Virus record (IMG/VR): IMGVR_UViG_3300050821_023958
Span: 1 to 34,599 of that record
Source: a virus
Reading direction: 5' to 3' (one strand)
Length of the DNA stretch: 34,599 nucleotides
Within the stretch, counting starts at the first letter, position 1. Each line of letters starts with the position of its first letter. Shown piece by piece: positions 1 through 6,932 of the stretch. A program made the translations under genes and the position numbers. The notes beneath the pieces were generated by a model. That model made no database searches. It was not told the DNA's origin and was given only the letters and a program-made list of their open reading frames with translations.

Positions 1-993
1 TCATCCATCGCGTCTCACCCCGTACCTGGTGCCGAGCACGTAGGCGGCGTGGCCGTCGAGCTCGCCGCGGCGTAGATCGTACAGGCGCGTGGTCCGCGGG
101 TCGGCGTGGTGCGCGAGGTCCTGCGCTTTGCGGAGGTCACCGGTCGCGTCCAGGGTTTCGGTGATGGCCGTGTGGCGCAGCGAGTGCGGGGAAAGCCGGT
201 CCGCGCTGGGGATGCCCGCCCTGCGCGCGAGCCGCCGCACCAGCTTCCGCAGGTGCGGCTCGTCAACCGCCCGCCCGGTCCGCGTGACGAAGACCAGCCC
301 CCCCGGGGGTGACCCCCGCGACTCGAGGTAGGCGTCGATGGTTTCGGCGGTCGCGGGGGGGAGCGGGTCGCGGACCGTCTTGCCGCCCTTGTAGATCATC
401 GTCAGTACCCGGTGGCCGCGGTCCCAGCCGAGCCCGCCGATCTCCGCCGTTTCTATCACCGACGCCCGGACAGCGTTCGTGAGCATCAGCCGGATGATCG
501 CCGATGAGCGCAGCCCGTCGGCGTCGGCCGCCGCGATGAGCCGGTCAGCCTCAGCGCGGCTGAGCCCGATGGTGGGGGAACTGTCCTTGTCCAGCTGCGG
601 CCGCTGCCGGGTGTGCGCCGGGTTGTGGTCGAGCAGCGGCACGTCATCGCCGGCGGTGTCTTCGATCAGGTAGTCGTACCAGGACGCCACGACGGAGACG
701 CGCCGCGCGATGCTCGACCTTGCCGCCGGGCCCGCACCCGGCCGGACACCTGTGGTCCGCTGCGCCGCGATCCACCCGTCGACGTCGCTCTTGCGGACGG
801 CCAGCGGGTGGACGCCGCTGCTTTCACACCATGCGAGCCAGTACTTCAGGTCACGCTCGTATGCGCTGCGCGTGTGCCGGGACTCGCAGGAGTCCAGCCA
901 TGCCAGGGTCAGGCGCCGCAGAAGGTCGTCGCGCGGATCGGGGCCGGGCGGGCGGGCGGGCAGCGCCTGGCCAGTCAGTTCGATCTCGGTCAC
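1..993 (-). CDS. int: Tyrosine recombinase / phage integrase
   Basis: This site-specific recombinase would integrate and excise the phage. The 330-residue length is typical. The N-terminal half (about 25-130) matches a SAM-like core-binding domain (TRSAYERDLKYWLAWC). The C-terminal half holds the full catalytic set: R176 (NAVRAS), K202 (YKGGK), H270 and R273 (HSLRHT), H296 and nucleophile Y305 (LAHHADPRTTRLYD). The H270-H296-Y305 spacing equals that of XerD. The gene is complete, and its TGA is the first three bases of the window, so an attachment site could lie just left of the edge. The ATG overlaps the stop of the upstream 109-residue gene (ATGA), so the two are probably translated together from the palindromic control region near 1355-1388. 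Confidence 0.95.
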   Translation of the reverse strand: MTEIELTGQALPARPPGPDPRDDLLRRLTLAWLDSCESRHTRSAYERDLKYWLAWCESSGVHPLAVRKSDVDGWIAAQRTTGVRPGAGPAARSSIARRVSVVASWYDYLIEDTAGDDVPLLDHNPAHTRQRPQLDKDSSPTIGLSRAEADRLIAAADADGLRSSAIIRLMLTNAVRASVIETAEIGGLGWDRGHRVLTMIYKGGKTVRDPLPPATAETIDAYLESRGSPPGGLVFVTRTGRAVDEPHLRKLVRRLARRAGIPSADRLSPHSLRHTAITETLDATGDLRKAQDLAHHADPRTTRLYDLRRGELDGHAAYVLGTRYGVRRDG

Positions 994-1319
994 CGGGACC
1001 CCAATGCCGCGGCCACTGCCTCACCGATCCGCATGTCTACTTCCCGCTGCCCGGCGTCGAGGTCATCCCAGTCGGTCAGCCATGAAGGCTTCGGGTCGGG
1101 TTGCTCGCGGGCCCACGCCACCCATGTTTCGCGGACTATGCGCCCGAGGTCTTCCCTCCGCAGCAGTTGGCCGCCGGTCACGCGGCGCGGGCGCTGCACT
1201 GCCTGGCACGGCCAGTCGTCTCCGCAGTGCCCGCAGAACTCCTTTCCCTGATTGTCCAGGGCGGGGTTCTTCCAGTGCTGCTCAGGCGGGTCCTGCCGGT
1301 AGCTATCTCGCAGGCTCAT
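990..1319 (-). CDS. Small Cys-containing protein upstream of int
   Basis: This 109-residue soluble protein has no function I can name. It has a cysteine cluster near the N-terminus (C29, C32, C38 in EFCGHCGDDWPC) that could bind zinc. A C-terminal segment (WDDLDAGQREVDMRIGEAV) resembles short conserved phage proteins from actinobacteria. It is the first gene of the leftward integrase transcript and shares 4 bases with int. A purine-rich stretch (GGAAGGGGTGAG) lies upstream of its ATG. Its position between a lysogeny control region and int would suit a recombination or lysogeny accessory role, but that is inference. Confidence 0.75.
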   Translation of the reverse strand: MSLRDSYRQDPPEQHWKNPALDNQGKEFCGHCGDDWPCQAVQRPRRVTGGQLLRREDLGRIVRETWVAWAREQPDPKPSWLTDWDDLDAGQREVDMRIGEAVAAALGSR

Positions 1320-1352
1320 TGCCCGCTCACCCCTTCCAGGCCGAATGGGTTC

Positions 1353-1388
1353 AGCATATACCGGATAAGGTGCATTATCCGGTATATG
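1353..1388. promoter_or_regulatory. Perfect 14-bp inverted repeat in the int/regulator divergent region
   Basis: The arms CATATACCGGATAA (1355-1368) and its exact reverse complement (1375-1388) flank a 6-base spacer. The element lies between the leftward int operon (ATG at 1319) and the rightward HTH gene (GTG at 1472). Read leftward, the left edge includes TATGCT (1358-1353), a plausible -10 box for the int operon. This fits an operator for a dimeric regulator, most simply the adjacent XRE protein. No T-run follows, so a terminator is less likely. Confidence 0.7.
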
Positions 1389-1471
1389 TGGGAGGCTGGT
1401 TTACGTGTCGCTGACACTCTCTTGACACAATGTCCACATCATGCGGGACACATCGTTTACGGTGGTTCCTT

Positions 1472-1720
1472 GTGCGTAACGCCGACCTCGCCGTGATTGC
1501 CCGTATCCGCGCGGACCTCGCGTCCGGTGCGGCGCGGGCGGCGCGGGAGGCGGCGATGGTGAGCCGCGCTGATGTCGCGGCCGCCGCGGGGGTGTCGAGG
1601 CAGACGGTGTTCGCGTGGGAAACAGGCAAGGCGGTGCCGTCGGCCCGCAACGCCCTGAACTATGCGCGGGCGCTGGCCGCCGCGGTCCCGCAGCCTGCCG
1701 CCATGGCGAGCGGAACCTGA
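1472..1720 (+). CDS. Small XRE-family helix-turn-helix regulator
   Basis: This 82-residue DNA-binding protein is probably the phage Cro/CI-like switch regulator. The helix-turn-helix covers about residues 31-57 (SRADVAAAAGVSRQTVFAWE followed by TGK), with the typical xxSRQTVFxWExG recognition-helix pattern. I chose GTG 1472 because GGTGG lies 6 bases upstream. An ATG at 1430 would add 14 residues unlike the family and overlaps the putative promoter. The protein is near the minimal length for an XRE domain and has no protease or oligomerisation domain, so it is closer to Cro or a small immunity repressor than to lambda CI. It faces the int operon across the 1355-1388 palindrome, its likeliest target. 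Confidence 0.8.
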   Translation: MRNADLAVIARIRADLASGAARAAREAAMVSRADVAAAAGVSRQTVFAWETGKAVPSARNALNYARALAAAVPQPAAMASGT

Positions 1721-1755
1721 CAAAACGGACAAATAGGGAGTGGGGGAAATGTGTG

Positions 1756-1950
1756 ATGCCCGAACTGGCTGACCTGCCCTGGCGATGGGGCCGCAAGGTA
1801 GGCCGCACCATCTACGCCCAGCTCGGGCCGGAGCCGTCCGACGATGACACGCTGATCGGCACGATGGACACCGACGTGCTGGCTGCGGTCGCGGTCGCGG
1901 CGCACAACCTCGTGCTGCGCAACAGGATCGTGCCGGAGGAGCGGCCATGA
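1756..1950 (+). CDS. Small phage protein, unknown function
   Basis: This 64-residue protein begins MPELADLPWRWGRKVGRTIY. It has a basic N-terminal half followed by an acidic DDD patch and an Ala/Val-rich helix (DVLAAVAVAAHNLVL). I do not recognise the family. ATG 1756 is preceded by a G-rich stretch (GGGAGTGGGGG). The stop overlaps the next gene's ATG (ATGA), and it ends VPEERP, like the next gene's PEERP ending. It belongs to the rightward early operon behind the HTH regulator. Confidence 0.65.
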   Translation: MPELADLPWRWGRKVGRTIYAQLGPEPSDDDTLIGTMDTDVLAAVAVAAHNLVLRNRIVPEERP

Positions 1951-2156
1951 GGGGCGTCACGCCGGACGGCAGGATCGTCGAGCTGACACCGGACCAGGCC
2001 CTCCTCGTCCTGGCCATCGGCCAGTGGGCGACAGCCAACAAGCAGATCGTGCTGCCGATGGCCAGCAGGGGCGACGGGAAGTCGGTGATCCTCGCGACGG
2101 TCGCGGAGTACGACAAGCGCGGCTGGCCCGATGACCTGCCGGAGGAGCGGCCATGA
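1947..2156 (+). CDS. Small protein with a GDGKS P-loop-like motif
   Basis: This 69-residue protein holds PMASRGDGKSVILATVAEYD at about residues 37-56. The GDGKS resembles the end of a Walker A loop preceded by a hydrophobic strand (KQIVLPMAS). There is no room for a Walker B or the rest of an ATPase, so it is either a very short protein with a chance match or a remnant. The ATG overlaps the previous stop, and its own stop overlaps the next ATG, indicating tight translational coupling. Function unknown. Confidence 0.65.
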   Translation: MRGVTPDGRIVELTPDQALLVLAIGQWATANKQIVLPMASRGDGKSVILATVAEYDKRGWPDDLPEERP

Positions 2157-2521
2157 CCGAGACCACCCCCGGCAAGGCGCTGCTGATCCACGTCCGCAAG
2201 ATCCTGGACGAGCGCTGGCCGATGCGCGACGTGCCCGGTCACGCGAAGCCGCCCGAGGGCCTGCGCCTGGAACTGCACCCGCTGGCGGCCAACCACCTGT
2301 TCACCGACTCGTCGCTGGGCTGGAAGTACAGCGACGGGTCGCCGTCTGAGCAGCTAGCAGCAGCAGACAAGTTCGGCCTGCCGGTGAAGATCCTCGGCCT
2401 GGACCTGGAGCCCGGCGCCTGGCGGCTGGTCATCGTCACCGAGGAAGTGCTGGACGGCGGCAGGATGCCGGACGGCACACCCGGGCACAACGAGATGGAG
2501 CCCTCGCCGCATGTCCGCTGA
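2153..2521 (+). CDS. Small phage protein, unknown function
   Basis: This 122-residue soluble protein begins MTETTPGKALLIHVRKILDE. It contains a Trp/Leu-rich mixed alpha/beta stretch (KILGLDLEPGAWRLVIVTEE) and no motif that I recognise. It overlaps the previous gene by 4 bases and the following glycosyltransferase by 11 bases. The GT2/GH26 pair is therefore embedded in, and translationally coupled to, the phage early operon rather than sitting as a separate cassette with its own promoter. Confidence 0.7.
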   Translation: MTETTPGKALLIHVRKILDERWPMRDVPGHAKPPEGLRLELHPLAANHLFTDSSLGWKYSDGSPSEQLAAADKFGLPVKILGLDLEPGAWRLVIVTEEVLDGGRMPDGTPGHNEMEPSPHVR

Positions 2522-4064
2522 GACCCTGCCCGACGGTTTCCCTGCCCTCCGCCCGCGGCGTGACGCCACGGCGGTGGGCCTCGAGCAGCTGACCCGGATC
2601 GCTTCCGGCCAGGCGGCCGCCGCCGTCACCGAGCCGATCGCGTCCGTCACCGCCACCCGCCCGCTCCCCGCGGTCCGGACGCAGCCCGCGCGGCCCGCCC
2701 CCGCCCGCCCGGATGTTGTCCGTGCCGCGCGGCGGGAAACACGCCGCCACCGGATCTTCATCACCATACTGATGACCCTCACCGTCGGGGCGCTGTACGC
2801 GCTGCAGCAGTACCTGTGGCCGCATAACTTCGCGCCCGCCGACATCACGCAGCGGTTCTGGTCGTGGGCCGGCCTCGTGTGGGTGATCGGCGCGGTACCC
2901 GCCGTCTTCGAGCTCGCCGGCCTGTACCTGTGGCGCGCACCGGACGTGAGCCCGGTGGGGATACCGCAGCTGGTGTGCTGGCGGATCGTCAGCAAGGGCA
3001 TCAACACCGAGGCGCTCACCCATACGATCCTCACGACGCGGGCGGAGATGGCGCGGACGCCGCTGTTCCGGTACGTGATCGAGGTCGTGATGGATTCCAA
3101 CCCGGACGGCAGCGGACTCCCCCGCCCCGGCCCGGACCTGAACTACCTGATCGTCCCGGCGGGCTACCAGACCCCGGGCGGGACGCTGGCGAAGGCCCGC
3201 GCGCTGAACTATGCGCTGTGGCATTCCCCCCTCGGCCGGTTCGGGTGGATTGTGCACAACGATGAGGAATCCTGCCCGACCCGGGCGGTGATCATCGGGA
3301 TCGCGAACATGATCCGCGAAGAGGAAGCGGGCCGCCCGGACCGGCCGCGGATCGGGCAGGGCATGATTTCCTACCACCGCAAATGGGAGCAGTTCCCGCT
3401 GATGACCCTGTCGGACTGCATCCGCACCGGCAGCGACATGGGGCGGCTGTACCTGTCGATGCTGATCGGGGCGCCGCTGTTCGGGCTGCACGGGTCGTTC
3501 ATCGTCATCCGCAACGACGTTGAGCGGGCGGTCGGGTTCGACATCGGGCCGCTCGGCTCCCTCACCGAGGACGCCTGGTGGGGCACGATCGCGATGGACC
3601 GCGGGTACCGGTGCCGGTGGGTGCACGGCCACATGGCTGAGCAGTGCACCCAGAAACCCGCCGATTTCATTAAGCAGCGGCGCCGCTGGTTCAACGGCCT
3701 GTCCCGCACCACCCTTTACGCGCCGGCCCGGTTCCGGTGGCGGGCCGTCATCGGCGTCGCGCTGATCGCGTGGGCCAGCGCCCCCCTCGCCTGGGCGTAC
3801 ACCATCGGGCACCTGGTCCACGGCGGGTACATCAACCCTGAAGTGCGGGCGCTCGCGAACTTCTCGCTGGCCGTGTATGTCGTGACAACGCTGGCCGGCC
3901 TGCGGTTCAATATGCGCGAGCACGGGATAACCCGCCTGACCCAGAAGGCGCGATGGGGACTCACCTGGCTGGCCTGCCTGCCAGCATTCAGCTTCATGGA
4001 AGCCGCCGCCGTAATGTACGGTCTCGCAAGGCCCGCAAAAACCTTTCACGTAGTGAAAAAATAA
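2511..4064 (+). CDS. Processive GT2 glycosyltransferase, Egghead/BRE-3 (beta-mannosyltransferase)-like
   Basis: This 517-residue membrane enzyme probably polymerises or transfers a sugar from a nucleotide sugar at the cytoplasmic membrane. A Pro/Arg-rich N-terminus (1-80) precedes two membrane segments (about 82-102 and 117-140). The GT2 core carries D195 (VVMDSN), D251 (HNDEES), D354 (LTEDAWW) and Q389-RRRW-393, the D,D,D,QxxRW set of processive GT2 enzymes. Three more hydrophobic segments follow (about 411-435, 450-465, 483-504). The block KARALNYAL, HNDEES, IGQGMISYHRKWEQ, PLFGLHGSF, DFIKQRRRWFNGL recalls the Egghead/BRE-3 beta-1,4-mannosyltransferase type more than cellulose synthase. No PilZ domain is seen. 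The next gene is a GH26-like hydrolase, which supports a beta-mannan-type product. The donor sugar is inferred, not shown. Confidence 0.88.
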   Translation: MSAETLPDGFPALRPRRDATAVGLEQLTRIASGQAAAAVTEPIASVTATRPLPAVRTQPARPAPARPDVVRAARRETRRHRIFITILMTLTVGALYALQQYLWPHNFAPADITQRFWSWAGLVWVIGAVPAVFELAGLYLWRAPDVSPVGIPQLVCWRIVSKGINTEALTHTILTTRAEMARTPLFRYVIEVVMDSNPDGSGLPRPGPDLNYLIVPAGYQTPGGTLAKARALNYALWHSPLGRFGWIVHNDEESCPTRAVIIGIANMIREEEAGRPDRPRIGQGMISYHRKWEQFPLMTLSDCIRTGSDMGRLYLSMLIGAPLFGLHGSFIVIRNDVERAVGFDIGPLGSLTEDAWWGTIAMDRGYRCRWVHGHMAEQCTQKPADFIKQRRRWFNGLSRTTLYAPARFRWRAVIGVALIAWASAPLAWAYTIGHLVHGGYINPEVRALANFSLAVYVVTTLAGLRFNMREHGITRLTQKARWGLTWLACLPAFSFMEAAAVMYGLARPAKTFHVVKK

Positions 4065-4984
4065 CCATTGCCGCGGTGACGGTCATCGCGGCGGCCGCGA
4101 TATTGCTAGTCACGCTGCCCCATCCGAGGAGCAATTACATGATCGTCGGTGTCTACCAGCCGAACAGCCCCGGCTCATTCGGGCAGGTAACTGCCTTCAC
4201 CAGTGAGGCCGGGTTCACCCCGAGGCTGCTCAGCTACTACACGGGGACGTCGTTCGCTCAGCCGTTCCCGTCGGCGTTCGCGCAGCAGGCCGCCGGGATC
4301 GGGGCGTCCGTGCTGATCCAGTGGCAGCCCCGCGGAACCAGCAACAAGGCGGTCGCCGGCGGCGCGGAGGATCCCGTGATCAAGGCGATGGCCGCCGCGG
4401 TGAAGGCAGTGAACAGGCAGGTGTGGGTCTCCTACGGGCAGGAGATGAACGGGAACTGGTATGACTGGGCCGCTAAATACCCCGGGGCCGCGTCGTCGAC
4501 CGCGGCGTCGGACTACGTGGCGGCGTACAGGCGCATCCACGACGTGTTCGCCGCGGCCGGGGTCACGAACGTCACGTGGGTGTGGGGCCCGAACGTCGCC
4601 TACGGCGGCTCGTACCCGTTCCAGGCGGTCTACCCCGGTGACACCTACGTCGACGTGATCGGCCTCGACGGGTATTTCGCGCAGCCGTCCGATTCGTTCG
4701 TGTCGCTGTTCGGGCCGTCGATCACGGAGATCCGCGCGTTCACCGGCAAGCCGGTCATGGTCACCGAAACCGGTGTCACCGGGGCGGCGGGGGTGCAGCA
4801 GCTCAAGGACCTGTTCTACGGAATGTCCGTCTACGGCGTGATCGCGCTTGTCTACTTCGACCAGGCGCAAAGCGGTGATTCGACGCACCAGGACTGGCGC
4901 CTTGAGGACAACGCGGCGAACATGGCCGAGTTCAAAACGCTCGTCGCGCAATACGCGGAAAAGCCGCTGATCCGCACAAGTTAG
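3953..4984 (+). CDS. GH26 family glycoside hydrolase (beta-mannanase-like), signal-anchored
   Basis: The enzyme would cleave beta-1,4-mannan-type glycans outside the membrane. Over the 343 residues, an Arg/Lys-rich start (19-36) precedes one hydrophobic segment (37-55), then a TIM-barrel-like domain from about residue 63. GH26 landmarks are the acid/base E164 in YGQEMNGNWYDW and the nucleophile E272 in PVMVTETG, with WVWGPN and YVDVIGLDGY between. The usual HExNG histidine is replaced by Q163. The start is uncertain. ATG 3953 overlaps the GT gene by 112 bases but supplies the basic flank of the membrane anchor. GTG 4076 keeps most of the anchor but has no ribosome site. ATG 4139 has a good GAGGAG site 7 bases upstream but would give a cytosolic protein. 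Confidence 0.87.
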   Translation: MGTHLAGLPASIQLHGSRRRNVRSRKARKNLSRSEKITIAAVTVIAAAAILLVTLPHPRSNYMIVGVYQPNSPGSFGQVTAFTSEAGFTPRLLSYYTGTSFAQPFPSAFAQQAAGIGASVLIQWQPRGTSNKAVAGGAEDPVIKAMAAAVKAVNRQVWVSYGQEMNGNWYDWAAKYPGAASSTAASDYVAAYRRIHDVFAAAGVTNVTWVWGPNVAYGGSYPFQAVYPGDTYVDVIGLDGYFAQPSDSFVSLFGPSITEIRAFTGKPVMVTETGVTGAAGVQQLKDLFYGMSVYGVIALVYFDQAQSGDSTHQDWRLEDNAANMAEFKTLVAQYAEKPLIRTS

Positions 4985-5046
4985 CGCGTTTTTACGCGCG
5001 GATGGCTAGACGCAGCCGCATGCGCGTGGAAAAGTGCAGAAGAAGT

Positions 5047-5074
5047 AAAAAACCCGGCCGCGGGAACGACCGGG
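5047..5074 (-). terminator. Leftward intrinsic terminator-like hairpin
   Basis: On the minus strand, a stem CCCGGTCG / CGGCCGGG with one A-C mismatch and a 6-base loop is followed by six T. In plus orientation the A-run comes first, so it should act only on leftward transcripts. It lies in the 128-base gap between the GH26 and DGQHRY genes, both read rightward, where no leftward gene is visible. Confidence 0.5.
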
Positions 5075-5112
5075 CTGCAACGACCATCAAATCAACCAAG
5101 GGGAATCTTACC

Positions 5113-6036
5113 GTGACAGCCGCACCGCCTCTAGACCCGTTCCAGACCGCCGCCCCGGACCCCGCCGCCGCCCGGCCCCCCGCGCGGGCGGAGCTCATGG
5201 TGATCACCCCGGAGATGGCCCGCGACCGGATGGACCGGCACCGGGAGGTCGTCGAGGGACGCCAGATCGCCGGGATGGGCAAGGCCCGCGACAACCGGCC
5301 GGTCCGCTGGGGGGATGTCACCGCCTACTCCCGTGACATGCAGGCCGGGAACTGGCGGGCCAACGGCGAGACGATCAAGCATGACTGGGACGGCGCTGTC
5401 ATCGACGGGCAGCACCGTTACCTCGCGTGCATGATGGCTGAGACCCCGTTCGAGGCGTGGGTGATCACGGGCCTGGACCCGGACGACCAGGACACCGTCG
5501 ACATCGGCATCAAGCGGAAGCTCGCCGACCAGCTCGCGATCAACGGGGAGGCGAACGCTCCCGCGCTCGCGGCGATCGCCCGCTGGTCGCTGCGCTGGCT
5601 GAAAGGCGTCCGCGGCGGCACCTTCAGGTCCGGCGGGACATTCAACCCGACGCAGCAGGAACTCCTCGAGTACATCGCGCACACCCCCCACCTCCGCGAC
5701 GCGACCAGCTTCGCGATGCGCTCATACGCCCAGTTCCGGCTGGTGCGGCCGTCGGCCTACGGCATGGCGTGGCTGCTGTTCAACGGCAGCAACGCGGTCG
5801 CCGCGCAGGTGTTCTTCGACGGGCTGCTGACCGGCGCGGGCCTGACGCTGAGGCATCCGGTGCTGGAACTGCGGGACCGGCTGATGCACGCGCGGGACCG
5901 GGACGAGAAGATCGGCGAGCAGCAGCAGCTCGCCTGGCTGATCATCGCCTGGAACGCCTTCACGGTTGACAAGAAGCTCGCGCAGCGGGACTTCCCCGCG
6001 GTCATCGGCGCGAAGAACTTCCCCGAACCGGTATAA
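5113..6036 (+). CDS. ParB/sulfiredoxin-like phage protein (DGQHRY motif)
   Basis: This 307-residue protein has a ParB/Srx-type nuclease-like domain at about residues 30-140. The signature VIDGQHRYLACMMAE lies at about 97-111, after WRANGETIKHDWDG, and is followed by the GLDPDDQDTVDIGIKRKLAD block typical of a widespread phage family. The helical C-terminal half has no motif that I know. Members occur in phage replication or early regions and are usually described as ParB-like nucleases or DNA-binding proteins. The precise activity is not established here. GTG 5113 is chosen because AAGGGGA lies 8 bases upstream. An in-frame ATG at 5002 would add a basic tail spanning the terminator-like hairpin. 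It follows the GT2/GH26 pair after a gap. Confidence 0.75.
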   Translation: MTAAPPLDPFQTAAPDPAAARPPARAELMVITPEMARDRMDRHREVVEGRQIAGMGKARDNRPVRWGDVTAYSRDMQAGNWRANGETIKHDWDGAVIDGQHRYLACMMAETPFEAWVITGLDPDDQDTVDIGIKRKLADQLAINGEANAPALAAIARWSLRWLKGVRGGTFRSGGTFNPTQQELLEYIAHTPHLRDATSFAMRSYAQFRLVRPSAYGMAWLLFNGSNAVAAQVFFDGLLTGAGLTLRHPVLELRDRLMHARDRDEKIGEQQQLAWLIIAWNAFTVDKKLAQRDFPAVIGAKNFPEPV

Positions 6037-6042
6037 CTGGCG

Positions 6043-6211
6043 GTGTTCACCTGCCCGTGCTGCGGTGCCGTCTCCGCGCACCCCGCAGGACCTCGAGCAA
6101 GGCTACTGCGGCCTGTGCCACTGGTGGACAGGTGACCCGCAGCTGGGGCCGCCGCACCTGGAGCAGCCGTGTGCCGCCCGGGCTGCCCGTGAGGTGAAGG
6201 AGAGGCTGTGA
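6043..6211 (+). pseudogene. Small CxxC zinc-ribbon protein, apparently frameshifted
   Basis: Two reading frames together encode one recognisable small protein. GTG 6043 starts VFTCPCCGAVSAHP, and the next frame continues QDLEQGYCGLCHWWTGDP from base 6086 to a TGA at 6209-6211. The combined CPCC ... CGLC pattern with GYCGxCHxWTG is common among short actinobacterial and phage zinc-ribbon proteins. Joining the halves needs one base skipped at 6085, within CCCCG. This could be a real mutation, a sequencing indel or a +1 frameshift at CCC-C. The stop overlaps the next gene's GTG, so the 3' frame is the operonic one. Confidence 0.6.
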
Positions 6212-6624
6212 AGACATTCCAGTTCGAGGCCCGCCACGGCCCCGGAACCGGCAATCACGGCAAGTTCATGGTCGGTGTTCTGGACGAGGAGTGGGCCTGG
6301 CTGTCCGGTGTCGACGAGGGCCGCCCCCTGATGCAGGCGTGCGGCTGGTGGGGAGCCGCAACGGACCGCATCTGGGTGTTCGACCTGCAGACCGGTGAGG
6401 GGTGCTTCCTCCATCCGGGCGGATCCGCGCACGCTGACCTCGCCAAGCACCGGGTGTGGGTGTGCCCGCTGTTCGAGCCGTGGCTCACCTGGCTGTATGA
6501 GCAGCTGCGCGGCTGCGCGGCGGAGGACATTCCGGCGCGTCTCGGGGAACTCCCCCGCGTCGTGGACCTGCCCGGCGCGGAGTTCGCGCTGGCCGGGTAC
6601 CGCCGCCCGGGGCCGCAGCCGTGA
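6208..6624 (+). CDS. Hypothetical phage protein
   Basis: This 138-residue soluble protein begins MKTFQFEARHGPGTGNHGKF. It is Trp-rich (EEWAWLSG, ACGWWGAA, PWLTWLY) with predicted alpha/beta character. I see no catalytic motif and do not recognise the family. It starts at a GTG overlapping the upstream stop (GTGA), and its own stop overlaps the next GTG. Coupling places it in the rightward early operon. Confidence 0.7.
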   Translation: MKTFQFEARHGPGTGNHGKFMVGVLDEEWAWLSGVDEGRPLMQACGWWGAATDRIWVFDLQTGEGCFLHPGGSAHADLAKHRVWVCPLFEPWLTWLYEQLRGCAAEDIPARLGELPRVVDLPGAEFALAGYRRPGPQP

Positions 6625-6932
6625 GGGAGGAAACTGTCCCGGCGGTAGCCGAGTTCCCGTTCACCGACCCGGTCACGGGCCGGGAATGCGTGCTGTGCAT
6701 CCCGCCGGGCGGGCGGGTCTACCCGCTGCCGGGGCAGCCGAAGACCGGGGTCCGGCATCCGGGCTGTGACCACCTGGCGGACCTGTCCGTGTCGCTGGAC
6801 GCGTTCTGGTGCCGGGCGTGCCTGTGGAACGGCCGGGTGTCGGGCGCCTGGGCGATAGAAATGATCAGGAAGGTGCGCCAGTCAGGGCCGGGTCTAGTAG
6901 ACCGGCTGGGTGCCGGCGAAGATGGCCGGTGA
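6621..6932 (+). CDS. Hypothetical Cys-containing protein, last gene of the rightward operon
   Basis: This 103-residue protein has scattered cysteines (ECVLC, PGCDH, FWCRACLWNG) that could form a zinc site. The FWCRACxWNGRxSGAW stretch resembles short actinophage proteins. It starts at GTG 6621, overlapping the previous stop. Its last 39 bases run antisense to the 3' end of the leftward 515-residue tail gene, so the early and late operons converge and overlap here. Function unknown. Confidence 0.65.
   Translation: MREETVPAVAEFPFTDPVTGRECVLCIPPGGRVYPLPGQPKTGVRHPGCDHLADLSVSLDAFWCRACLWNGRVSGAWAIEMIRKVRQSGPGLVDRLGAGEDGR
6887..6906. terminator. Hairpin at the convergence of early and late operons
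   Basis: GCCGGGTC, loop TAGTA, then GACCGGC: seven paired bases with one bulged G. It straddles the stop codon of the leftward 515-residue gene and lies in the 3' end of the rightward 103-residue gene. No T-run is present on either strand. It could serve as a weak bidirectional terminator. The call rests on position and pairing only. Confidence 0.35.

Noticed and set aside
1422-1427. TTGACA as the -35 box of the XRE gene
   Set aside because: No convincing -10 box occurs 16-19 bases downstream; the match alone is too weak.
1947-2156. GDGKS as evidence of a terminase or ATPase
   Set aside because: The protein is only 69 residues and lacks Walker B and all other terminase features.
2436-4049. 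Very long open frame antisense to the glycosyltransferase
   Set aside because: It lies opposite a gene with clear GT2 motifs; its Arg/Pro/Gly/His-rich translation has no domain pattern. High GC makes such shadow frames common.
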